From contig NC_087076.1 of assembly GCF_026151205.1 (NCBI RefSeq), forward strand, positions 19,215,919 through 19,275,918: a stretch of 60,000 bases of DNA, written 5' to 3'. Numbering within the stretch: position 1 is the stretch's first letter; every line of letters starts with the position of its first letter. Position numbers and translations under genes: made by a program. The stretch comes from Bolinopsis microptera (Eukaryota > Ctenophora > Tentaculata > Lobata > Bolinopsidae). The notes under the pieces are model-generated. The model saw only the letters and a program-made list of their open reading frames with translations, did no database searches and was not told the origin of the DNA. Positions 20,870 to 32,700 of the stretch are shown here, one piece after another.

Positions 20870-23788
20870 ATGGCATCGGAAAGTGTGCTATCAAACGGTT
20901 TGAATGAAACTGAAACGATGGATGTCAGTGTTAAGGTTGATGAACCTTCAAAAAAGTATGTACTTGATTGTTTATTATTTGGAGATTAATTGGTAGATAT
21001 GGCCTATATAAGGCCACTATGCGGCCTCTTTACAGCCACTATACGGCTACTATACAGCCTCTATTATACGGCCACGATACAGTCACGATACGGCCACTGT
21101 ACAGTTACATTGAAAACAATCAACTCGTTTTATTGACTACTGAAATTTTAGGAAAAGACACAAGCATTATAGTTGCACACATGTACATTCAACTATCATA
21201 TCTGGAAAATCCTATCGAAATAACCACATTCATTCAGGGGGAAGGAGAAGTCTGGCAAGAAAAAGAAGGAAAAAAAGGAAGAAGAACCTCTTATTGGAAT
21301 CCTTGAATATGTAAGTAACTATAACTAATTATTCGTTAATGTTAGGGCCTTACCTTCCTTACCTGTGATTTCATATTTAAGGGGGCCGGGAGAAGGGTCT
21401 TCGTCAAAATTCACTCTGAAATTCACTTTGAAGTTGTTGCTGATAGAGGGGAGTGATAGCTGTTTTTGGTCCCATGGAAAAAATATTGTTCCTAGCATAG
21501 CCGAAATTATCGCTGGTCTAATGTCAGCGCTAATGTGTAATTGAATTGTGTGTCCTGGAAATCGAGTCTTAAAATCTATCTTCTCCTACATTTTTTTAGC
21601 AATCACCCTCAAACTTTCAGGATATGTTCTAGGCACCATTTAGAAGAGACCGCTCAGACAAAATTTTGAGATAGGCCCTTTTTTATTTAAATTTTTTGTT
21701 TAATTTGAAAATCTTGGACCTTAAAAAATCGTAAGAAAACGACGTCCAAGATTTTCAAAATTGAATACAAAAGGCCTAACTTAATCATGTAGAGGTTGCT
21801 GTTCAGCAAATTCCCGAATATTGAAAATTCACATCATGTATATTTCAGTATCGATATGCAACAGCAGTTGACTGGCTTTTGATTTTAACTGGATTCCTGT
21901 TTGCGATGTTCAAAGGCTTTTCCTGGCCTGGAATCATGATTATTTTTGGTAAGAATGTAATTTATTATTATTAATTAAATTATCTTTAAATAAATTAGGG
22001 TGTACCAGAAAATTCCCCAAATTGATTTATTGCTAACATCCCTCTAATTTTTATCTAAGTGAGCAACTTCCCTAAAAAAGCAGCTGTCTGTGGCCCCAAG
22101 TGTGCCTCAAGTAACCTTTTGCCCCAAGTGGTATACCCCAAGTGTGCCCCAAGTGTGCCTTGCTAGATTACCAAAGTTTAAAAATGTTTTTTTGATGAGT
22201 TACCACTCACATAATCTCGAAGTTTCATTTTCTAAACGTATATTGACCCACTTACGTTTCTCCAGGTGAAATGATTGAAAACTTAGGATCGAATTCTGAA
22301 GCTATGGAGAATGATCCAAATATTAATATACAAAAAGAAATGTTAACGTTCGCATTATGGTACATTGGCCTGGGCCTGTTCCAGGTATTGGCTGGATATG
22401 TCGCCACAGCATTTTTAAACATTTCTGCGGAGAGGCAAGCGTCCAGAGTGCGTAAAGCGTATTTCAGAGCAATGCTGAGACAAGAGGTGGGATGGTATGA
22501 TACGGTATCAAGTGGTGAACTTACTACAAGACTCCAGGGGTTGGCATGTTTTTATTATCTTTTAATCAGTTGTCATGGTAACTATCGTAGTTGTCATGGT
22601 AATCAGTGCAGTAGTTGTCGTTTTAACCAGTGTAGTTTTCATGGTAACCAGTCTAGTTTTCATGGTAACCAGTAATAAACGTTAATTCAGGGATATAGAG
22701 ATGATAAGAGACGGTCTGTCAGACAAATCAGGCCTATTTGTCACTTGGACCTTCTGTTTTTTAAGTGGTATTGCGATTGCTTTCTCCTACTCCTGGCGAC
22801 TATCCCTGGTTATAATGTCTGTCGCACCTATCATGGGTGTTCTTAGTGCTATTTTTGCTAAGGTACCATATTATTTTGCTACTGTTTATAATAATATTTA
22901 AATGTACGACAAAAGCTGAAAAGATGTTGAAAAATCTAACAAATATAAAAATGCACTTGCACTTTCTGTGAAATAGGATTTAAAAAAAGACAAAGATTTC
23001 AGTTTTAAAATTTCAAAACCTTGCAGTCTTAAATTAAAGTTGTTCCTCGACGTCTAGTCGCACCTGTTTTCATAACCAGCCATATTCTGAATTGTAAAAT
23101 CAATTATTTCTTATAATCGTTTAAATTTTCTTTATCATGATATTCTGTACTATTGGGGTTATTACTACCAGGTCCTGGCGGGTTTCACAGCAAAAGAGCA
23201 GACTGCTTACGCTGCAGCTGGGGCTGTTGCAGAGGAAGTTATCGGGGGTATTAGGACTGTGGTTGCTTTTGGGGGCGAGAAAACAGAGGTTCAGAGGTAA
23301 TTAGTGTAGTTGTCATGGTGACCTGTGTAGTTGTCATGGTAACCAGTGTAGTTGTCATGGTAACCTGTGTAGTTGTCATGGTAACCAGTGTAGTTATCAT
23401 GGTAACCTGTAACCTGTGTAGTTGTCATGTTATCAGAGGTAAGTAGAGGTTTCTTAACTCCAGATCTGAGAGCTAAAAATACATCATATAAATTGTAGAT
23501 TAGAGACCATAGCTATAGAATATATTGTGTCTTCGGTGGTAAACGATCATCTTAGGCATCACTAACTTGTTAAATCTAATCGTAGTTTGAACCTGAGAAA
23601 ATTGTATAAATATTCAATGACTGTCATACTATTTTAAAGTATTCAATCATAATATAATTGTAATGTTTCAGGTATAAGGGAAAGTTAGACACAACAGTGG
23701 AAACTGGAAAGAAAAACACACTAGTTTATGCCTTATCTCTTGCCTCAGTTAATGGTCTCATGTTTTTGATGTACGCACTGGCATTTTG
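20870..23788 (+). CDS. ABCB exons 1-7: N-terminus and most of TMD1
   Basis: Exon 1 starts with ATG at 20,870 after a spliced 5' UTR. Exon 2 is a Lys/Glu-rich stretch ending PLIGILEY. Exon 3 is TM1 ([15 protein letters not shown]). Exon 4 has the extracellular loop and TM2, then the RQEVGWYD and GELTTRL coupling-helix blocks typical of MDR proteins. Exon 5 has TM3-4, exon 6 the [19 protein letters not shown] helix, and exon 7 TM5 ([14 protein letters not shown]). Intron 3 contains a CCCCAAGTGTGC repeat at about 22,090-22,165. Confidence 0.9.
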
Positions 23789-26700
23789 GTGAGTAATCCG
23801 ATGTAGTAATCATCTCTACATTGAAATATAGGTGATTTTCAAAATATTTTGAAATTACAATCTTCAACCAATTAGACTATTTGAGTACGATTTTACTTTT
23901 AATTCTCAGAAAGACCATCTTACACTCAATAATGCCGACCTTGATGTTAACTCTAGGGTTCTTAAATTGCGATAGTGAAAACGCGACAACTAGCGCTGGA
24001 TAGCGACAACTAGCGCTGGATGGCGTCAACTAGCGTTATCCAGCACTCGTTGCTATCGCAAAAGAACCAACTCTAGCATGGCACTCAGTGAAGTATATGC
24101 TCTAATCTGTATAGCATGATAACTGTGACCTACAACAGCATGTAACCACAGTTACCACAGTAACCACAGTAACCACAGTACCCACAGTAAACACAATAAC
24201 CACAATAACCACAATAACCACAGTAACCACAATAACCACAGTAACCACAATAACCACAGTTACCACAGTAACCACAGTAACCACAGTAACCACAGTAACC
24301 ACAGTAACCACAGTAACCACAGTAACTACAGTAACCACAGTAACCACAATAACCATAATAACCACAGTAACCATAGTAGGGGGGGGGGGGTCAACCTCAT
24401 TTTACCTCATGAGGCCAGCCAAAAAAGGCAAAATTGGGATGAGGTAAAATGAGGTAAAATGAGGTAAATAAATCTAGTTTTCTAAGCCTTTTTTAGAGAC
24501 AAAAAAGGTTTATTCGAAGTCATTATACTATAATTCGAAGCTGTGCATGGTCTCCCATGATATTTAATGGTTTATTAGGGGTGATGTGGTCCCTGGGAAG
24601 GGGCATTCCCAGTTTAACCTACTTACTCTCCAAACTTGGGGTAAATAAAACTTCGCATTATAATTATCATTTATGAAAAGAAAATTGAACATTTCAATTT
24701 CCATGATCTATTAGGATATTGTTAATAGCACGTGCTAAGTTTTGTAAAGGAATTAGCAATAACTTTAGTGTCACTTTGGCAGTTGCCAATTTATGGGGAT
24801 ATTTCCGCATTGCATGACATGGACCATTTAAATAATGTCTTAATTTGATATTGCGATTATCGAGTCACTCTGAAACAAATTGTGTCTAACTAGACCAAAT
24901 GTAAACAACAACTGGATTGGATATCTCCATGAATTTAGTCGAAATTGCATAGTGAAAGGTCATTTCATAATAAATTACTCATATAAACTCATACTTCATA
25001 CAATTCTAAGTTCTTATGTACATGTTCAATGTTCATGATTCGCTGTAGAATAAAGGGCGTTTTACAGAACCACTTTTCGTTCAAATAATTAGACATCACC
25101 TCTAATTAGTTGCTCTATAGGATCAGGAATAACCAAACAATTTTTTGTGTATACGGTTTCGTATAATACTGACTTGGGCCACGCCCATATTTTTCACCAA
25201 TTTTTAACAGGTAAAATTATCTAAATCGTCAATTTAGTCACGAAGGAGTTTGGGAGGAGTTCTAAATGTGTGCTCCTCTAATATAAACAGTAGGAAATGG
25301 TTAACTTTAGTCGAGGTTTCAGGTCTCTACAATGTCGGGAAGTTCCTGCAGGAATTTGCGCATTGCGCTGAAGCGCAAGATTCACTGCGCCAAAAGCGAA
25401 GGTCGTAGAGACATGAGACCTTGACTAAAGTTAACCATTTCATACCATTGCTATCAGAGTATGCCACTTTCAGAGTCCTGAACACACTCCTACAGCTCTT
25501 AATCGTCAATTATATGAATTTTACCTGTTAAAATATATCATCTTTAAGGCCACAGGGGGGGGGTCGAGGCTTTAAAAAATGCAAAAAAACATTATGCTTT
25601 GAATCAATATATATTTTTGTGGTGGATACTTTGCCACCACTCATTTGTCTGTAGCTATTTTACTTTTTTTTATAAATGAGGTTAACCAATTCTCATTTAA
25701 CCTCATTTTTTTGATAAATCGATAATGGAGGGCAGAAATATTGATGCCATTACAACTGAAAACTACGATAAGCTTTGTTTTTATTGTTTTTGTGTTATTT
25801 CAGCAGTTAAACTTTGAAAAATATACAAATAAAAGCAAAATACTCAAAAATCACATAACATAAAAAACAGTTTTTTGCCTCTCCTGAAAACCTCGAATTT
25901 TTGACTTCAAAATCTATCTTCTTCTAGAGTTTTTATCCATTTCACCTCAAATTTGGAACTTATGTTCCTGACATAAATTTAAAAGTTTGTTATGTAACGA
26001 TTGTTGTAATTTTGCTCCTAACTCTTATTATGAGGTTAACCATTTTAAATTTTGTAACCCGCACTCATGGTTAACCTCATATCTCAGCTTTGGAGCAAGA
26101 TATCATAAATCGTTACATAACAAAAACTCAAAATACCTTGAAGAACATTGTTGCCAAGTTACAAGGTTCTAAGTCATAAACTGAAAAAGAAGATAGATTT
26201 TGAACACGATTTCATTTAAAGTTTTCATTTACAATAGAATTACAGGTAAACCTCAAAATTCAACGCGCGATATCTTCAAATAGGAAACTTTGTTTTCGGT
26301 AAGGACAAAAGCATTTGAAAATTTAGATCGAGCTCTACAACATATCTCAAAATCTCAAAATTGACTTCGGACCCCCCCCTGTGGCCTTAACTGATATCAA
26401 TTTAGTTTAAAACACTGTTAGTTTTTAAAAAGAACATATTACTTCACACCAAACTAACGCACAATATGATAATATAAAAAAGGAAGGTTTTCCTTGGATT
26501 CCGAATTCAACTTTGATTATATCCTGGCACTGATTATCATTTCTCGATTGTTCTCCATTTTCCAATGCAGTCAGCAAGTTCAAATTTAGGTAGACTAGGT
26601 TTTCGAATCTTCATATTATGTTCAGAAGCAGGCCAGAAGGGGTTGTTACCAGAGGAATATCTTCTTGGAACAAGGAATTAATGAGGTCTTCATTTATTTC

Positions 26701-29700
26701 TTCATAACTCGTCACTGACAGTCCGGACAGGATGAGCATTGACGAGATCCACTGATTACTTCATAGCTCGTCATTAATAGGATCAGTATTAAATGAGATC
26801 GAATAATTACTTCATAGCTCGTCACTAACTGGATCAGCATAACATTGATTGAAATAAATTTTCGTGCACATACAGAATGAATGGTTAATAATTTAATATA
26901 TATGTAGACCAAGCTCTGTGCACGGGATGCTTCCTTGAAGAATCCAGTTCTTTTAGCGGGGCACCCTACCTAAAGCCAAATTGAGATATAATAATCATAT
27001 TCCTAGGGAAATAATCAGAAATCGAATACCAATCAAATAATATGATATATAGGAGTAGTAACCATATTTACTATGCAAAATGCCCCAACCACATAGTGTA
27101 AATTCATATAAAATTAAAATTCCATATCATCATTAAACCTCAGTAGTCAATATAATAGCCCAAGCAAAATTAAATAACTTCTTATATACATTACTGTCAT
27201 ACTACAAATTAATTAAACATTTGAAATCTGTTAACCAGAGAATAAATTTCTAAACCTAATGCAAGTGAAATAATTTAGATGCAATAATGAATGCCTAATG
27301 TGAGTATCATCTGTCAATGTCCTTGTAAAACAGTCTGTACAAGAGATATGAGTAACTAATATAGAAGAAAAAAACAGGAAGTTGTCGTCTGTTGAAAAAT
27401 AAATAAAATATCTAGAATATAGATTAGAATATAAAATAACTCAGTCAATGTGTCGTCAATAAACTGTACAATTATCAAATGTTAAAACTGGGTGATACAG
27501 TCACCAAAAATAAATACTAAGTATAATAAGTTAATAAATTAAATGTGGTCTATAAAACTACCACTAGGTATAATAGGTCAATAAATTAAAAAACATGACT
27601 AACAACTAACGAGGTCCAGTGATCTCTTGCTGATACGTCAAGACAAGATCAGTAAATAGCTATAAATATCGAAAAAAATTAGCTTAGAAATTACAGAGTA
27701 CAAATTCCTTCTTCACAACTAACTCTTTGGCCTCATCTTTTTAAATCACTCATTCCCTCTGAAACAAGATAATGCTTAGGACTAGGAGGAACTTAGTTAA
27801 CTTCTTGTATAATTCGGTAAGAGGAAAATTCCTTAGTAAGCTAACATTCTTTTGTAGGATGTTACCACTTATCATATCTGTTATCCAGCATAATCCCACA
27901 ACTAGACCCTCTTATTCTGGAGTCTTGACAATGACAGCAGCATTAATGTACACTATTTTGATGGTCCAGGTCTCCAAGAAAACCTCCCTCTTTATATTCT
28001 CATATTGTGTGTTAGTTTGGTGTGAAGTATTATTTTCTTTTTTAAAACAAACAGTGTTAAACTAAATTGATATCAGTAAAAGATGATATATTTTAACAGG
28101 TAAAATTCATACAATTGACGATTAAGAGAATGGGAGCGTGTTTAGGACTCTGAAAGTGGCATACTCTTATAGCAATGGTATGAAATGGTTAACTTTAGTC
28201 AAGGTCTCATGTCTCTACGACCTTCGCTTTTGGCGCTGTGAATCTTGCGCTTCAAGCGCAATGCGCAAATTCCTGCAGGAACTTTCTGACATTGTAGAGA
28301 CCTGAGACCTCGACTAAAGTTAACCATTTCCTACTGTTTATATTAGAGGAGCACACATTTAGAACTCCTTCCATACTCCTTCGTGACTAAATTGACGATT
28401 TAGAGAATTTTACCTGTTAAAAATTTTTGCCGAGATTTACCTCATTTTACCTCATGAGGCCAGCCAAAAAAGGCAAAATTGGGATGAGGTAAAATGAGGT
28501 AAAATGAGGTTGACCCCCCCCCCATAGTAATCACAGTAACCATAGTAACCACAGTAACCATAGTAACCACAGTAACCACAATAACCACAGTAACCACAAT
28601 AACCACAGTAACCACAATAACCACAGTAACCACAGTAACCACAGTAACCACAGTAACCACAGTAACTACAGTAACCATAATAACCACAGTAACCACAATA
28701 ACCACAGTAACCACAGAAACTACAGTAACCACAATAACCACAGTAACCACAGTAACTACAATAACCATAGTAACCATTATAGTAACCACAGTAACCACAG
28801 TAACTACAGTAACCATAGTAACCACAGTAACCAAAATAACCACAGTAACCATAGTAACCACAGTAACCACAATAACCACAGTAACCACAGTAACCACAGT
28901 AACCACAATAACCACAGTAAACACAGTAACTACAGTAACCACAATAACCACAGTAACCACAATAACCACAGTTACCACAGTAACTACAGTAACCACAGTA
29001 ACCACAGTAACTACAGTAACCAGAGTAACCACAGTAACTACAGTAACCACAATAACCACTGTACCCACAGTAAACACAATAACCACAGTAACCACAGTAA
29101 CCATAGATACCACAGTAACCACAATGTAACCCCTCTAGGTACGGAGCTAAGCTAACAGGGGAGGGGACCACTAAACCAGCTGATGTTCTAGTTGCTTTCT
29201 TTAACGTCCTGATTGGAGCATGGGGGATGGGCTTCGCTGCTCCGCAGTGGAAGATAATGACTGTAGGGCGTGGGGCTGCTTGTAAAGTATTCGCTACTAT
29301 TGATAGGGTGTGTAGGGCGTGGGGCTGCTTGTAAAGTATTCGCTACTATTGATAGGGTCTGTAGGGCGTGGGGCTGCTTGTAAAGTATTCGCTACTATTG
29401 ATAGGGTCTGTGAGATTTACGTGTTTTGTTTTATGAAGAAGGTGAATAATCAGAATAGATTCATCGTCTCCTCAAGTTATTTTTGATTGATTTTACAAGA
29501 TTTTGCAAGTATTGTACCGCTGTCAAACTTCAGGAATCAAAGATAGACCACGAGGAGGAGGGAGGGGAGACGATACCAGGATTGGAGGGGAGAATAGAGT
29601 TTAAAAACTGTAATTTTAGCTATCCTTCCCGATCTGATATTACGGTAAATACCATTTTACTTTATTTTGTTTAATCAAATGGAATAAAAGTTAGAACTTG

Positions 29701-32700
29701 TACATAACGAATATTTAATAGTAGTGTTATTTAATTAATAGCTTAATCAGATTAATATTTTCAACGATTGAGACGTTTGGGTTATTAATTGGTCGTGCTA
29801 CATGATATGTTCAGATTCCAGATGTACCAATCTTCTTGTCACCCCTGTAAATCTCAGAAAAATCACTCATAGTTAATAACCAGCTAACTCTCTGATCTCT
29901 CAACCTCAGATAATGAAGGATTTCAACTTAGTACTAGAGCCTGGCAAAACACACGCTCTCGTTGGTCAAAGCGGGTGTGGTAAAAGTACTGCTGTGGCTA
30001 TTCTGGAGAGATTCTACGATGTTACTGAGGGATCGGTTAGTTGTTACCAGTGTAGTTGTCATGGTATCCAGTGTAGTTGTCATGGTTATCAGTGTAGTTG
30101 TCATGGTAACCGATGTAGTTGTCATGGTAACCAGGGCCAGTTTAGTTGTCATGCTTCATGGTAACCAGTGTAGTTGTCATGGTAACTAGTGTAGTTGTCA
30201 TGGTAACCGGTGTAGTTGTCATGGTAACCAGTGTAGTTGTCATGGTAACCGGTGTAGTTGTCATGGTAACCAGTGTAGTTGTCATGGTAACCGGTGTAGT
30301 TGTCATGGTAACCAGTGTAGTTGTCATGGTAACCAGTGTAGTTGTCATGGTAACCATTAATTTAGTTGTCACAGTAAATACTCGTGTTGTCTGTTTCGAA
30401 CAATCTAACGAATACCTATGGCTATAATGGAATATACCAGCACACATATTTTAGGTTTTACTTGATGGAGTGGATATAAAAAAGCTGAATTTACATTGGT
30501 TAAGAGAACAGATCGGTTTAGTTGGACAGGAACCTGTGCTTTTCTCCACCTCTGTTGAGGTTAGGATATTTAATCACTAATTTCACTATTTAAACCTATA
30601 TTTAATCATTAATCTCGATACTTAAATATCATTGATCGATATAATTTGATGATTCTGTTTCGGTATAATTTTATTATTTACCGTTTTGAATTAAGTCATT
30701 GCTTTTACATTACATACTAACTTAAATTCAGTAAATTCAGTGAAAACTTTAATAATTTTAAAGTATAATATTCATTAATCAGGAAAATATCCGTTACGGA
30801 AGGGAAGGTGTTAGTAAGGAGGAGATAGTTGAAGCAGCTAAGAAAGCGTTCGCTCACGACTTTATAACCCAGCTTCCAGATGTGAGTTGTTGGATTATAG
30901 AGTTAATTAATGAGTCAATTAATGAGTTAATTAATGAGTTAATTAATGAGTTGATTAATGAGTTAATTAATGAGTTAATCAATGAGTTAATTAATTGAAG
31001 TGAGTTAATTAATGAGCTAATTAATTGCACGATGGGACCACTGGAAGCGCATTGCACTAGAGATTTTTCGCGCGCTGAGTGTTGCCAGGCAAATATTTCA
31101 TCATGATTCCCATTGGCTTCCAGCTCTATTTTTACTTGGCATATCATTAGTTCATGTTTCAGTTTTAAAGAGAATCCTTTGTTCTGCATCCCAGTATAAA
31201 TTTTATCAGTTAACTTTTTGATGAAGTTGACTATCAAATGTGCGTAAAGTAATCAGTTTTCGACAGACCACTGCAAGAGAACTTCATTTTTATCCTTCCC
31301 AGAAAACTGAGAATATATTGGAAATCATCTCAACTTTATGTGTGCAAATTTTCAGAATGGCTCGACAAGATGGTTTCGAGATAGAGATGATCAAACACGA
31401 TGTTTCTGTGTTATTTTAATACATTCGCGTGCAATTTTTAACGCCAATTGTAAGATGTAAGCATTGAACGCCAATTGTAAGCATTGAAAATATTAGAGAT
31501 TTGATAGAATAGTGCATTGTAACAGAATATAATAACACATAGTATTGGATAAAGTAGTTACCACAATAGCTCGATCATGAGATCAGTGGACTGTTTGGAT
31601 GCATTCAATGTCAGTAGTAAGCTGGGTGTGGGTTCGAAGCTCACCGGGGGTTGAAATCTTCGATTTCAAATCCCGGTGAGCTTCGAACCCACACCCAGCT
31701 TAATGTTTTTGCTTCATCCATTAAGTTTATAAATATAAGATATCATTGAGATAAACAAATTAGGTTATTAGTTAGATTAAAACACTACCACAAATATAAT
31801 ACTCCATCATTCACTTTATTACTGAGTACTGACACGTAATAAAGTTTACTATCAAATGTGCGTAAAGTAATCAGTTTTCGACAGACCACTGCAAAAGACC
31901 CTCATTATTAGCCCTCCCAGAAAAATGAGAATATATTGGAAATCATCTTAACTTTATGTGTGCAAATTTCCAGAATGGTATGACATGATGGTTTTGAGAT
32001 AGAGATGATCAAAGACGATGTTTCTGTGTTATTGTAATACATTCGCGTGCAATTTTGAACGCCAATCTTAACAATATAACAATTGAAAATGTTATCAGTT
32101 TGATCGAATAGTGCATTGTAGCACAATATAATAACACATAGTATCAAAATGACCAGTTACCACAATGGCTCGGTCATGACAGCAAAAGACTAATTCTACA
32201 TATTGAAACAAGCAATGAGTAAACTCAGTGTAGGTTCGAGTCTGGCCAGAGGTTGCATTCTGCGATTCCGAAAATTTCGTAGATATCAACCCCTGGCTAG
32301 ACTCGAACCCACATCCGTTCGAATGCTTTTGCTTTATCTATATTATTTATAAATATAAGGTAAATACAATATCTTATTGAGATAAACAAATAAAGTCAGT
32401 AGTTAGATTAATACACGAACACAGATATAATCATTGACATTATTACTAACACGTAATTTGCCATAACTCCGGATTGGAAATATGTTCCCAAGGCCCAATT
32501 ATTATCAAACCCCATCGATATTGAAAGACTGAAAATAATTCAAAACTACCACTACTTACTCTCATTCTGTTGAACAATCAGTAAAAAGAGTTTTGATGAT
32601 TAAATGTGAATCCTAATTCAGAAAATGGATTTCATGATGCGTTTGATATTGGGTACGCACTATGCGAACTAGGATTTGCTCCTTGATGAGCATTGTAGCG

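Larger units (their letters stand above)
24134..29128 (+). repeat. 9-bp minisatellite (CCACAGTAA)n in ABCB intron 7, split by a transposon
   Basis: The array occupies 24,134-24,378 and 28,524-29,128. The 4.1 kb element between them interrupts it. The Val/Thr-rich and Gly/Tyr/Cys-rich minus-strand frames are artefacts of the period. Confidence 0.92.

Noticed and set aside
28442-29171. Long minus-strand Val/Thr and Gly/Tyr/Cys repeat proteins
   Set aside because: Both come from the 9-bp (CCACAGTAA)n array in ABCB intron 7 in two overlapping frames.
30036-30372. CRISPR-like spaced repeat
   Set aside because: The units are contiguous without unique spacers and the DNA is a eukaryotic intron.
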